Part shown: positions 1 through 7,913 of the stretch, in pieces
Numbering within the stretch: position 1 is the stretch's first letter
Layout of the letters: every line of letters begins with the position of its first letter
Source: Candidatus Limivicinus sp.
GTDB taxonomy: Bacteria > Bacillota > Clostridia > Oscillospirales > Oscillospiraceae
DNA: 39,947 nucleotides
NCBI GenBank assembly: GCA_029264685.1
Contig: JARHZW010000020.1
Coordinates: forward strand, 1-39,947
Reading direction: 5' to 3'
Translations under genes and position numbers: made by a program
The notes under the pieces: generated by a model
Seen by the model: the letters and a program-made list of their open reading frames with translations, nothing else
Told to the model about the DNA's origin: nothing
Databases searched by the model: none

Positions 1-296
1 TAAATTATCTCTTGGAGAACTGTTGTCGGCGTTAAGAAAACATGCCTGCGGCATGTTTTTAGCCGCAACCGCAGGAGCTTTGCTCCGAGGACGCTCCTCA
101 GTATAAAAAAAGCGGAAGCCGTAATGACTTCCGCATTGTATAAGCGATAATAAATTATCTCTTGGAGAACTGTTGTCGGCGTTAAGAAAACATGCCTGCG
201 GCATGTTTTTAGCCGCAACCGCAGGAGCTTTGCTCCGAGGACACTCCTCAGTGTAAAAAAAGCGGAAGCCGTAATGACTTCCGCATTGTAAATATC
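1..296. repeat. 150-bp tandem repeat containing rpsI 3' end and terminator
   Basis: Two head-to-tail units, 1-150 and 151-about 290, are identical over about 140 bases except at 93/243 and 103/253. Each unit begins with about 20 bases matching the last six codons of rpsI (QFSKR-stop, minus strand), and the intact gene end at 306-323 forms a third, partial copy. Each unit carries two hairpins. One is GCGGAAG/CTTCCGC with a T-run on the minus strand. The other is a perfect 10-bp stem (37-46 with 50-59 in unit 1). The first unit starts at the window edge, so more copies may lie outside. This looks like a local duplication of a gene end plus terminator. Confidence 0.9.
254..284 (-). terminator. 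rplM-rpsI operon terminator (first copy)
   Basis: Read on the minus strand, about 22 bases after the rpsI stop, a 7-bp stem (GCGGAAG/CTTCCGC) is followed by a run of seven T. It is duplicated at 104-134 in the tandem repeat. Confidence 0.85.
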
Positions 297-305
297 GAGA
301 AATAA

Positions 306-716
306 TTATCTCTTGGAGAACTGAGGAGCACGACGTGCGGCTTTGAGACCGTACTTTTTACGCTCTTTCATTCTGGGGTCACGAGTCAGGAAACCTGCGG
401 ACTTGAGGGCAGCACGGTAGCTGTCATCAACAAGCAGCAGAGCACGGGCTACACCGTGACGGATAGCACCGGCCTGACCGGAAACACCGCCGCCGGAAAC
501 AGTTGCCTCGATGTCAACCTTACCCAGAGTGTTGGTGCATACCAGAGGCTGACGAACGATGAGCTTCAGGGTATCGAGACCGAAGTACTCGTCGATGTCA
601 CGGCCGTTGATGGTGATAGCGCCGGTGCCGTTGGGAATGAGGTGAACACGAGCTACGGAGGACTTTCTGCGTCCGGTACCGTACATATAGGGCTTTTTGC
701 ACTTATAAGTTGCCAT
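306..716 (-). CDS. rpsI: 30S ribosomal protein S9
   Basis: Small-subunit ribosomal protein S9, whose basic C-terminal tail reaches the P-site tRNA. The 136 residues match the family length. The N-terminal [12 protein letters not shown] motif, the central [15 protein letters not shown] segment and the C-terminal RRAPQFSKR tail are all family hallmarks. It is the second gene of the conserved rplM-rpsI pair, 14 bases after the rplM stop, and should share the promoter at 1241-1269. Oddly, its last six codons are copied twice more immediately downstream in a tandem repeat. Confidence 0.98.
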   Translation of the reverse strand: MATYKCKKPYMYGTGRRKSSVARVHLIPNGTGAITINGRDIDEYFGLDTLKLIVRQPLVCTNTLGKVDIEATVSGGGVSGQAGAIRHGVARALLLVDDSYRAALKSAGFLTRDPRMKERKKYGLKAARRAPQFSKR

Positions 717-730
717 TATTCTTTACCTCC

Positions 731-1159
731 TTAGACTTCCCAAACTACGGGCTTCTGTGCAGCGTGATTGTGCTCGGAGCCTGCAAAAACCTTCAGGCGG
801 CTGAGCTGCCACTGTGCAATGGTGTTCTTCTGAAGCATACCACGAACAGCAACCTTCACAGCCAGCTCGGGCTTGGTTGCCATGAGGCGCTTGTACTGGG
901 TCTCTTTCAGACCGCCGGGATGACCGGAGTGAGTGCGGTAGTACTTCTGCTCCAGCTTCTTGCCGGTAAGAACAGCTTCCTTGGCGTTGATAACGATGAC
1001 GTAATCGCCGCAGTCAACGTTGGGAGTATAATCGGTTTTAAGTTTTCCGCGAAGAAGGTCGGCGGCGGCAGCAGCGGTCTTGCCCAGGGGCTTGCCTGCT
1101 GCATCGATGACGTACCATTTACGCTCGACGGTCTCCTTGGTTACCATAGTAGTAGACAT
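731..1159 (-). CDS. rplM: 50S ribosomal protein L13
   Basis: Large-subunit protein L13, an early 23S rRNA assembly protein. Typical features are the N-terminal VERKWYVIDAAGKPLG motif, the central YRTHSGHPGG segment and the AVRGMLQKN region. The frame is open upstream to 1198, but the ATG at 1159 is preferred. It is preceded at proper spacing by a strong GGAGGAGA site and gives 142 residues, the family length. Its leader is short and begins with a candidate structured element (1204-1232). It is co-transcribed with rpsI. Confidence 0.98.
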   Translation of the reverse strand: MSTTMVTKETVERKWYVIDAAGKPLGKTAAAAADLLRGKLKTDYTPNVDCGDYVIVINAKEAVLTGKKLEQKYYRTHSGHPGGLKETQYKRLMATKPELAVKVAVRGMLQKNTIAQWQLSRLKVFAGSEHNHAAQKPVVWEV

Positions 1160-1191
1160 AGGGATCTCTCCTCCATATAGAATTAAATGTT

Positions 1192-1220
1192 TTGACAATT
1201 AAGGCGCATGTTGATACAAT
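1192..1220 (+). promoter_or_regulatory. Candidate promoter facing the TtcA-like gene
   Basis: Plus-strand TTGACA (1192-1197), a 17-base spacer and TACAAT (1215-1220), a near-perfect sigma-A promoter. It would give a leader of about 145 bases for the gene at 1371. It lies inside the rplM leader and points toward the rplM promoter, so the two would converge. Confidence 0.55.
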
Positions 1221-1232
1221 ATCCCCAAGCGC
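1204..1232 (-). promoter_or_regulatory. Candidate L13 leader hairpin
   Basis: At the predicted 5' end of the rplM transcript there is a two-tier stem: outer GCGC/GCGC, a five-by-five internal loop, inner GATA/TATC and a 3-base loop. Firmicutes rplM mRNAs are known to carry a small autoregulatory leader. The position and shape fit, but the match to the known family has not been tested. Confidence 0.4.
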
Positions 1233-1240
1233 GCTCTAAT

Positions 1241-1269
1241 TTTATACCACAAAAAAAGGGGTGTGTCAA
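1241..1269 (-). promoter_or_regulatory. Promoter of rplM-rpsI
   Basis: Minus-strand -35 TTGACA (1264-1269), a 17-base spacer and -10 TATAAA (1241-1246). This puts the start near 1234 and gives a leader of about 75 bases before rplM. Confidence 0.8.
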
Positions 1270-1370
1270 CACAGATTTTAATTCTGGTTTTTAAATCTCC
1301 TTATTGCTCTTAAAAGCTCGCTATATCTCACTAATTCTTAATTCCATTTTTATTATTTTCGAGGTATTTC

Positions 1371-2126
1371 ATGGACAAAATTCTAAACGAATTCACAGGC
1401 ACCGTGCGCCGTGCCGTTGACGACTACAACATGATAGAAGACGGAGACACCGTAGCCGTAGGCCTTTCCGGCGGAAAGGACAGCACGGTTCTGCTTCTGG
1501 CATTAAATCACCTTCGCCGTTTTTATCCGAAAAAGTTCTCTCTGGAGGCCGTAAGCGTGAATTTAGGCTTTGAGGATATGGATTTTGAGCCTGTGGCGCA
1601 GCTCTGCCGTGAAATCGGCGTGCCCTATACCTGTCTCAAAACCGACATCAAGGAGATAGTTTTCGATGTACGCAAAGAGGGCAATCCCTGCTCCCTATGC
1701 GCAAAAATGCGTAAAGGCGCCCTGAACGATTACATACGGGAAAAAGGTATAAAAAAGCTTGCTCTGGGTCATCATTTTGACGATGCGGTGGAGACCTTCA
1801 TGATGTCCCTTCTTCTTGAAGGCAGGCTTAACTGTTTCAGACCCGTCACCTATCTTGACCGCTCCGGAGTTACTCAGATTCGCCCCTTGATTTACGCCGG
1901 TGAGCAAAAAATCGCAAATGTGGGGGAAAAACTGGAAATTCCCATTGTCCGTAACACCTGCCCCATGGATAAAACCTCCAAGCGGGCAGAATTTAAAGCT
2001 ATGCTTAAAAACATGAGCGCAGACTACCCCGATATGAAGTCTAAAATTTTCGGAGCAATGCAGCGCCTGCCGCTGCCCGGCTGGGAGCCTAACGAAAACT
2101 GGAGACTGGCCAAAGCCAAAAAATAA
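1371..2126 (+). CDS. ttcA: TtcA-like PP-loop tRNA thiolase
   Basis: Probable tRNA 2-thiocytidine synthetase-like enzyme of the ATP pyrophosphatase superfamily, which adenylates a tRNA base before sulfur transfer. The PP-loop motif SGGKDS is near residue 34. A CSLCAK pair of cysteines lies in mid-protein, followed by the LALGHHFDDAVET segment. A third cysteine sits in NTCPMDKTSKR. This three-cysteine pattern is what TtcA uses to hold an iron-sulfur cluster. The length (251 residues) is slightly short for TtcA. The start follows GAGG at 6 bases. It stands alone, with a terminator downstream. Other PP-loop thiolases of the same superfamily are the alternative, so the exact tRNA target is inferred. 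Confidence 0.8.
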   Translation: MDKILNEFTGTVRRAVDDYNMIEDGDTVAVGLSGGKDSTVLLLALNHLRRFYPKKFSLEAVSVNLGFEDMDFEPVAQLCREIGVPYTCLKTDIKEIVFDVRKEGNPCSLCAKMRKGALNDYIREKGIKKLALGHHFDDAVETFMMSLLLEGRLNCFRPVTYLDRSGVTQIRPLIYAGEQKIANVGEKLEIPIVRNTCPMDKTSKRAEFKAMLKNMSADYPDMKSKIFGAMQRLPLPGWEPNENWRLAKAKK

Positions 2127-2159
2127 CGCCGCAGCTATTTTTATAATAAAATCTTGGTA

Positions 2160-2198
2160 AAAAAAATGAACGGAAAATTTCCGTTCATTTTTTTATCT
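2160..2198. terminator. Bidirectional terminator between ttcA-like gene and pnp
   Basis: A perfect 12-bp inverted repeat (AATGAACGGAAA and its complement) is flanked by A-run and T-run. It can end transcription from either side of this convergent pair. Confidence 0.9.
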
Positions 2199-2203
2199 TA
2201 TTT

Positions 2204-4324
2204 TCAGGCTTCGCCACGTTCACGGAGAGCGTCTTTTCTGGAAATGTTCCAGCGGCCTCTCTCGTCAACTCCGGTGAACTTGACCCAGGTGTGGTCGCCC
2301 ACGTTCAGAACGTCCTCAACCTTCTCGGTGCGCTTGAACTCAAGATCCTTGATGTGGCACATGGCATCCTTGCCGGGAGCAAGCTCTACAAAAGCGCCCA
2401 GGTTGGAGATAACTCTCTTGACCTCACCGTAGTAGAGAGCGCCCACTTCAGGCTCAAACACGATGTCCTCAATGGTCTTGCGTGCGGCACGGCAGGCCTC
2501 AATGTCAGTGGAGGCGATGAAAATGCTGCCGTCGTCGTTTATATCTATCTTGCATCCGGTGTCAGCGGTGATCTTCTGGATAACCTTACCGCCGGAGCCG
2601 ATAACTTCTCTTATCTTGTCGGGGTTGATCTTTATCTGGATCATCTTGGGAGCGGACTTTGCAAGCTCCTTGCGGGGTTCAGGCAGAGCCTTGAGCATAA
2701 TTGCATCCAGAATCTGGAAGCGAGCTTCCTTGGTGATAGCAAATGCTTCCTTTATGATCTCGTGCTTGAGACCGTCGTTCTTCAGGTCCATCTGGATAGC
2801 GGTGATACCGGCCTTGGTACCTGCCACCTTAAAGTCCATCTCGCCGTGGAAGTCCTCAACACCCTGAATATCAATGAAGGTGGTGAAGTCGTCCCCGTCC
2901 TGAATAAGGCCGCAGGAAATACCTGCAACAGGAGCTTTAAGAGGAACGCCTGCATCCATGAGAGCCATGGTGGTGCCGCAGATAGAGCCCTGAGAGGTGG
3001 AGCCGTTGGAGGACAGAACCTCGGAAACTACACGGATAGTGTAGGGGAAATCCTCAACCTCGGGAATAACAGCCTCAAGAGCCTTCTCGACCAGAGCGCC
3101 GTGGCCGTACTCACGGCGACCGGTGCTGCGGCTGGCTCTTGCCTCTCCGGTGGAGTAGGAAGGCATATTGTAGTGGTGCATGAAGCGCTTTTCGTCCTCT
3201 TCCCAGATGGTATCCAGCTTCTGAGCCTCGCTGAGAGTAGCCAGAGTGGCAATGGAGAGAACCTGAGTCTGACCTCTGGTAAAGAGAGCAGAACCGTGAA
3301 CCTTGGGGATGAGACCAACCTCGGTAGCAAGAGGACGGATCTCGTTCATCTGTCTGCCGTCAACACGCTTGCCGGCAAGCAGCCACTTTTTAACAACCAT
3401 CTTCTGAATCTTGTAGAGTATCTCGTCCATATAGTTCATAAGTTCGGGGTGTTCTTCCTCGTACTTGTTCTGAACCATGGTTATCCACTCGTTTACACGG
3501 GCCTCACGGACATTCTTATCGTCGGTGTCCATGCAGTACTCCATGCCCTCGAATTCGTTGTCAACCAGCTTCTGGAACAGCTCCTCGTCAAAGGAAGCGT
3601 GCTCATACTCGAACTTGGGCTTGCCTATCTCTTCCACCATCTTGTCGATAAGATCGAGAACGGGCTGCAAATGCTCGTGAGCCTGAACGATACCCTCGTA
3701 CATAACATCGTCGGGAACCTGATCGGCCTCGGACTCAATCATAACGATCTTTTTGTGGGTAGCTGCAATGGTGGTGATCATGCGGTTGTTCTTGCGCTCT
3801 TCCTCGGTGGGGTTGAAGAGATACTTCTCGCCGTCCCAGCCCAGAACGATACCGGCAATGGGGCCGTTAAAGGGAACATCGGAAATGGAAACGGCAGCGG
3901 AAGCACCGATCATGGCGGTGATTTCGGGTGAGCAGTCTCTGTCAACGGAAAGGACCTCGCAGGCGATGACAACATCGTTTCTCAGGTCAGAGGGGAAGAG
4001 GGGGCGCATGGGTCTGTCAATCAGTCTGGAAGCCAGAACTGCGGGCAGGCTGGGCTTGCCCTCACGGCGCATGAAAGAGCCGGGAATACGGCCTACGGCG
4101 TAGAGCTTTTCGTTAAAATCAACAGCAAGGGGGAAGTAATCAATGCCGTCCTTGGGTCTTGCGGAGGCGGTGCAGGTGACTAAAACGGTGGTTTCGCCGT
4201 ACTTGACCAAAACTGCGGCATTGCACAGCTCTGCCATTTTGCCCACTTCCATGCTCAGGGGGCGGCCTTCATACATGATTTCGTACTTTTTGTAGTTAGG
4301 AAACTGTTTATTGGTAATTATCAT
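2204..4324 (-). CDS. pnp: Polynucleotide phosphorylase
   Basis: Phosphorolytic 3'-to-5' exoribonuclease that acts in mRNA decay. The 706 residues comprise two RNase PH domains joined by a helical linker, a KH domain with its GSGGKVIQKI loop near residue 560, and a C-terminal S1 domain (EVGALYYGEVKRVISNLGAFVEL). This is the standard bacterial architecture with nothing missing. The start has AAAGGAG seven bases upstream. It follows rpsO, the classical rpsO-pnp order, but a terminator-like hairpin and a separate stem-loop leader lie between them. Confidence 0.98.
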   Translation of the reverse strand: MIITNKQFPNYKKYEIMYEGRPLSMEVGKMAELCNAAVLVKYGETTVLVTCTASARPKDGIDYFPLAVDFNEKLYAVGRIPGSFMRREGKPSLPAVLASRLIDRPMRPLFPSDLRNDVVIACEVLSVDRDCSPEITAMIGASAAVSISDVPFNGPIAGIVLGWDGEKYLFNPTEEERKNNRMITTIAATHKKIVMIESEADQVPDDVMYEGIVQAHEHLQPVLDLIDKMVEEIGKPKFEYEHASFDEELFQKLVDNEFEGMEYCMDTDDKNVREARVNEWITMVQNKYEEEHPELMNYMDEILYKIQKMVVKKWLLAGKRVDGRQMNEIRPLATEVGLIPKVHGSALFTRGQTQVLSIATLATLSEAQKLDTIWEEDEKRFMHHYNMPSYSTGEARASRSTGRREYGHGALVEKALEAVIPEVEDFPYTIRVVSEVLSSNGSTSQGSICGTTMALMDAGVPLKAPVAGISCGLIQDGDDFTTFIDIQGVEDFHGEMDFKVAGTKAGITAIQMDLKNDGLKHEIIKEAFAITKEARFQILDAIMLKALPEPRKELAKSAPKMIQIKINPDKIREVIGSGGKVIQKITADTGCKIDINDDGSIFIASTDIEACRAARKTIEDIVFEPEVGALYYGEVKRVISNLGAFVELAPGKDAMCHIKDLEFKRTEKVEDVLNVGDHTWVKFTGVDERGRWNISRKDALRERGEA

Positions 4325-4368
4325 GCTAAAACTCCTTTATATTATTCGGGTTTTCAGCATCTTAGCAC

Positions 4369-4404
4369 TTGAAGCACAGTCTCATGGCTGAGGCAATCCT
4401 TCAA
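4369..4404 (-). promoter_or_regulatory. Stem-loop in the pnp leader
   Basis: Outer stem TTGAAG/CTTCAA and inner stem GTCTCA/TGAGGC (one G-U) lie about 45-80 bases before the pnp start. In E. coli a double-stranded pnp leader is cut by RNase III for autoregulation. This one is a candidate for a similar role by position only. Confidence 0.35.
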
Positions 4405-4445
4405 ATACTAATACACCGAAAGCCCGTGGAATACAACTGAAAAAT

Positions 4446-4480
4446 TCGGGAGGATAATATTAAATTATCCTCCCGAAAAA
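4446..4480 (-). terminator. rpsO terminator
   Basis: A long near-perfect stem (TCGGGAGGATAAT with its complement, 5-base loop) is followed on the minus strand by AATTTTTC, about 30 bases after the rpsO stop. Read-through into pnp remains possible. Confidence 0.8.
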
Positions 4481-4510
4481 AACCTTCATTACCTTCAGAT
4501 ACTGAACAAA

Positions 4511-4777
4511 TTACTTTCTGATGTTCAGCTTTGCGATGATTGCACGGTAACGCTCGATGTCCTTCTTGGCAAGGTAGTCAAGAAGTCTGCGGCGCTTACC
4601 GACCATCTTGTACATACCCAGACGGCTGTGGTCGTCGTTGGGGTGCTGCTTGAGGTGAGCGGTGAGCTCAAGGATACGCTCGCTGAGGATAGCGATCTGA
4701 ACCTCGGGAGAACCGGTGTCACCCTCGTGAGTCATGTTTTCGGAAATAACTTTGGTCTTCATTTCTTTGGTAATCAT
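4511..4777 (-). CDS. rpsO: 30S ribosomal protein S15
   Basis: Small-subunit protein S15, a primary binder of the 16S rRNA central domain. The 88 residues match the family exactly. The motifs [29 protein letters not shown] and KRRRLLDYL are diagnostic. It has its own promoter (4891-4919) and a structured leader of about 107 bases. S15 commonly represses its own translation through such a leader. The ribosome-binding site GAAAGGGG sits slightly far (9 bases) from the ATG. Confidence 0.98.
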   Translation of the reverse strand: MITKEMKTKVISENMTHEGDTGSPEVQIAILSERILELTAHLKQHPNDDHSRLGMYKMVGKRRRLLDYLAKKDIERYRAIIAKLNIRK

Positions 4778-4784
4778 TAAATTA

Positions 4785-4884
4785 TACCCCTTTCTTATTC
4801 ATACTATACCCGGCGGCTAAGCATAGGGCGGAAAGGCTACCGCAAATGCGGCATGACCCCACAGCTGAGTACGCGGGCGCATAC
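4785..4884 (-). promoter_or_regulatory. Candidate S15 autoregulatory leader
   Basis: The GC-rich 5' UTR of rpsO contains a tight hairpin (CCGCA/TGCGG at 4840-4851) enclosed by GGG/CCC pairing, in an otherwise AT-rich intergenic setting. The identity is inferred from position and structure. Confidence 0.4.
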
Positions 4885-4890
4885 TGTTGT

Positions 4891-4919
4891 ATATTAACAT
4901 TCCCTTTGGAATTAGTCAA
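4891..4919 (-). promoter_or_regulatory. Promoter of rpsO
   Basis: Minus-strand TTGACT (4914-4919), a 17-base spacer and TAATAT (4891-4896). The predicted start is near 4884. Confidence 0.6.
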
Positions 4920-4966
4920 GAGTATTGGCGAAAAAACATGAATTCATATCTGTACGGCTGATTGTG

Positions 4967-5002
4967 CAGCCTGCCGACCGCCGTTTATGCAGCGGCAGGC
5001 TG
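4967..5002 (-). terminator. Strong hairpin after the M20 amidohydrolase gene
   Basis: A perfect 10-bp stem (CAGCCTGCCG and its complement) with a 16-base loop lies just after the stop of the last gene of the catabolic operon. No T-run follows, so this is either an imperfect terminator or an RNA 3'-end stabiliser. Confidence 0.4.
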
Positions 5003-5009
5003 AAGTTGG

Positions 5010-6128
5010 TCAGCTGCACGAAAAAACAATTTTCTCGAAAATTGCAGCTCCCTTTTCAAGCACCGACTCGTCAATGTTGAACTTCGGATGATGGTGAGGG
5101 TAATAATCCTCTGTTTTTGCACCCAGAAACATCATGCAGCCGGGAATGTGCTTTTGATACAGGGCAAAATCCTCTCCGCCGAAAACTCTGGGCATATCAT
5201 ACAAGGCCTCTTTTCCCATTACCTCTTCCGCCGCTTTTCTGGCTATGGCAGCGGCGGTTTCGTCGTTTATCACTGCCGGAGGGCCGAAAAACCATGAGCC
5301 TTCGCATCTGCATGAATAGGCTTTTGCAATATCGCTTACCGTTTGATCCAGCCAGTGCTGTATCTCTTCTCTTATCTCAGGACTGAAGGTGCGGACGGTA
5401 CCGCTGAAATCCACATAGGGAGCAACCACATTATATGCCGTTCCCCCGCATATTCGGCCTATGGTGATTACCGCCGACTCATTGGGGTCCAGACGACGGC
5501 TCACATAGGTCTGCACCGCCTGCACACATGCAGCGGCGGCAGGAATAGGGTCTATGCCTCTGTGAGGCTCGCCGCCGTGGGTGCTCTCCCCCAGTATTCT
5601 GTATGAAAATCTGTCGGCGGAAGCCATTCTGGCTCCTGCTGTTGCGCTTACCTTTCCGCTGTCCAGAGGTGTCCAGAGGTGAATTGCAAATATGGCGTCA
5701 GAGTTCAGAATCTCCGCTTCATTTGCAAACTCTCCCGCTCCTGCCACATTTTCCTCCCCCGGCTGAAAGACCGCCACCACATTGCAGGGCAACTCTTTTC
5801 CCTTTATGGAGCGCAAAAAGCCCAGCATCATTGCCATATGGCCGTCGTGTCCGCAGGCGTGCATCTTGCCCGGATGTCTGGAGCCATACTCCGCTTCCGT
5901 CTCCTCCGTTACATTCAGCCCGTCCATATCTGCACGGAATGCGTAGGTTTTTGCGTCCTTCTTTCCGCAGTCAATGCTAACTATAAAGCCCGTTTGGTTG
6001 ATTTTTCTGTAGCTGAGGCCCATATCGTCCAGTTCATGCTGAATATAGGCGGCAGTTTCCGGCAGCTCCCAGTCTGATTCCGGAATTTCGTGCAGCGCTC
6101 TCCTTGTTTTGATTATATAATTTTCCAT
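5010..6128 (-). CDS. M20 family amidohydrolase
   Basis: Predicted zinc-dependent aminoacylase of peptidase family M20 (subfamily D), cytoplasmic. It releases an amino acid from an N-acylated substrate. Metal-binding motifs are visible: RADMDGL, then HACGHDGHMAMMLG with the conserved Cys and His, then PGEENVAGAGE, and a late FGGEDFALY. The 372 residues are normal for the family. AAGGA precedes the ATG. It is the last gene of the operon behind the symporter, with a hairpin at 6174-6206 between them. Relatives include hippurate hydrolases, N-acetyl-diaminopimelate deacetylase and N-acetyl-cysteine-derivative deacetylases. The neighbouring cysteine desulfidase makes the last group attractive, but the substrate is not proven. 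Confidence 0.85.
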   Translation of the reverse strand: MENYIIKTRRALHEIPESDWELPETAAYIQHELDDMGLSYRKINQTGFIVSIDCGKKDAKTYAFRADMDGLNVTEETEAEYGSRHPGKMHACGHDGHMAMMLGFLRSIKGKELPCNVVAVFQPGEENVAGAGEFANEAEILNSDAIFAIHLWTPLDSGKVSATAGARMASADRFSYRILGESTHGGEPHRGIDPIPAAAACVQAVQTYVSRRLDPNESAVITIGRICGGTAYNVVAPYVDFSGTVRTFSPEIREEIQHWLDQTVSDIAKAYSCRCEGSWFFGPPAVINDETAAAIARKAAEEVMGKEALYDMPRVFGGEDFALYQKHIPGCMMFLGAKTEDYYPHHHPKFNIDESVLEKGAAIFEKIVFSCS

Positions 6129-6173
6129 ATCTATATCCTTCTATATCAGTTTTAAAAATCAGTTTTAAAACAT

Positions 6174-6206
6174 AAGGATAAAGGGACTTACAGCCCCTTT
6201 ATCCTT
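6174..6206 (-). terminator. Intercistronic hairpin between symporter and M20 genes
   Basis: A perfect 12-bp stem (AAGGATAAAGGG and its complement, 9-base loop) lies after the symporter stop. The following T-rich tract (TTTTAAAA) is weak, so partial termination is likely. Confidence 0.55.
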
Positions 6207-6214
6207 AAAAATCA

Positions 6215-7687
6215 TTAAACAGTCTCAAAAGAAGCGTTCTTTACGCTGTCAAACAGTTCGTTCACACGAGGATCGGGCTTGGAAAGAAGAGACACGACCA
6301 CATACACAACGATATTGCAGAACAGGCCCAGAATTCCGGGTGCCCATGAGCCGAAGTGTGCTGCCGCAAAAGCAGGGAACAGTTTAAGAAGGGTAGTGAC
6401 TATAACGCCAACTGCAAAGCCGGACCATGCAGCCTTGCTGTTTCCACGCTTCCAGAGCAGTCCGATAATGTCTATGGGGAATACATTGACAATGTACTCA
6501 AAGGTAAATATGGCTATTTTCTGAAGCATGGGGATCTCGAACATTGCAAGAAAACCGCTTAAAGAAGCAATGCAAATTACAATAATGCGGCTGTACTTTA
6601 TGAGCTGCTCGTCTGTAAGCTTGGGATTAAAGGGTTTAATCAGTGCATCGGCAATAACAAAGCCGCCTGTTACCAGTCCTGAGTCGGCAGAGCTGACCTC
6701 AGCGGCAAGAACTATTATACCCACAAAGCCCAGAAGAACAGGGCCGCCGGTCATTGCGCTGACTGTAAGGAAGCCGGATTCGGGGTCGGCTGCAACGGCA
6801 GGGATAAGGCTGCATCCAACGCCTAAAAGCAGCAGAGCAATATACATAGAAGAGCCGAGAATAGGCGCTCCGGCAGTGGAAATCTTCAATTCTCTGGGGC
6901 TGCGGGCAACAAACATACGGTTGAAAATCTCCATCCAGCAGAAAGAACCGAAAATACCCGCAAGGATAATCGAGGACCAGTAGGAAGCATCGGGAACGGT
7001 AAGAAGCTCCGGAGTTTTAGCCGCTACCTGCTGGAACATGGGTCCAAATCCGCCGAACAGCTTGTTTGCAAGGAAGAAAATAACGCCAAGGCTGCCAAAA
7101 ATCATAACAAGGCCCTGAATAAAGTCACTGGTAACAACGCTCTTCTGACCGCCTCTCAGTGAGTAGGAAAGGATAAATATAACGGAGAGAACAATGCCCA
7201 CATTTACGGGAATGGCGTTATATGTAAGAGAGTGAATCAAAATGCCGAAGGTTTTGAATGCCATCATGTTCCACGGGAAGCCAATGGCAATGGTAAACAC
7301 GGTGACAACTATGGCAAGCTTTTTGTCGTTATAGCGCAGTCTTATAAAATCTGGCAGGTTGTATAGATTGTAAATTTTACCCCATTTCCAGATCTTAGGA
7401 CCGAAGACATACAAAAATACCAGACCTATAACCACCTGTGTGGTATCATAAAGGGCCACAACTCCGAAGGACACTGCATATCCGAAGCCGCCGGTAAAGC
7501 AGCTGCCTGTATACCATGTGGCAAGAATGGTAAACATTACCATGTACCAGGGGAAGCTTCTTCCGCCGACAGCGAAGCCGTCAACATCCCCTGCCGACTC
7601 CAGTTTACTGCGGTGCCGTACATACAGGTTGACCGAAATCATGTATACGGCAATAATGCTTATGGAAATTAAAGCTTCCTTACTCAT
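6215..7687 (-). CDS. Sodium:solute symporter (SSS family)
   Basis: Integral membrane sodium-coupled importer of the SSS/pantothenate-proline symporter family. The 490 residues contain about 13 hydrophobic segments. The family-typical GRSFPWYMVMFTILATWYTG region follows TM1, and a later SSADSGLVTGGFV segment resembles the sodium-site serines. GGGAGG precedes the start by eight bases. The gene overlaps its DUF3311 partner by eight bases, an arrangement common for two-part transporters of this type. The operon context (cysteine desulfidase, two amidohydrolases) suggests it imports an amino-acid derivative. The sequence does not reveal the substrate. Confidence 0.9.
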   Translation of the reverse strand: MSKEALISISIIAVYMISVNLYVRHRSKLESAGDVDGFAVGGRSFPWYMVMFTILATWYTGSCFTGGFGYAVSFGVVALYDTTQVVIGLVFLYVFGPKIWKWGKIYNLYNLPDFIRLRYNDKKLAIVVTVFTIAIGFPWNMMAFKTFGILIHSLTYNAIPVNVGIVLSVIFILSYSLRGGQKSVVTSDFIQGLVMIFGSLGVIFFLANKLFGGFGPMFQQVAAKTPELLTVPDASYWSSIILAGIFGSFCWMEIFNRMFVARSPRELKISTAGAPILGSSMYIALLLLGVGCSLIPAVAADPESGFLTVSAMTGGPVLLGFVGIIVLAAEVSSADSGLVTGGFVIADALIKPFNPKLTDEQLIKYSRIIVICIASLSGFLAMFEIPMLQKIAIFTFEYIVNVFPIDIIGLLWKRGNSKAAWSGFAVGVIVTTLLKLFPAFAAAHFGSWAPGILGLFCNIVVYVVVSLLSKPDPRVNELFDSVKNASFETV

Positions 7688-7913
7688 CTTTTCTGCCTCC
7701 CTCTATTTTTTTATCCACATTCCACAATATAGTAAGAATAACTGCAATCACAATATTTACTACCAAAACATAAAAGACAAGAAACGGCATCCCCATAATC
7801 CACGGGTCTAATTTGTTGAAAAAAGCGTCAAACAGCGGGGGAATAACCAGAGTCAGCATAAGTGCGAAACATATGCTGATTAAAATTGTTCTTAAAATAT
7901 GTAATTTTTTCAT
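7680..7913 (-). CDS. DUF3311-like small membrane subunit of the symporter
   Basis: A 77-residue protein with two hydrophobic segments separated by a PPLFDAFFNKLDPWIMGMPF stretch, typical of the DUF3311 proteins encoded beside SSS symporters. Its presumed job is assembly or stability of the transporter. The frame is open to 7934, but the ATG at 7913 has GGAGG seven bases upstream. Its first bases overlap the stop of the amidohydrolase gene (ATGA), so the two are translationally coupled. Its end overlaps the symporter start. The family assignment rests on size, pattern and neighbour. Confidence 0.75.
   Translation of the reverse strand: MKKLHILRTILISICFALMLTLVIPPLFDAFFNKLDPWIMGMPFLVFYVLVVNIVIAVILTILWNVDKKIEGGRKDE

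Noticed and set aside
1-300. CRISPR-like array
   Set aside because: Two direct 150-bp units abut with no unique spacers and contain a piece of rpsI and terminators; no cas genes were seen.
2291-3931. A 546-codon open frame antisense to pnp
   Set aside because: Same character as above: it mirrors pnp codon structure and has no independent motifs or start signal.
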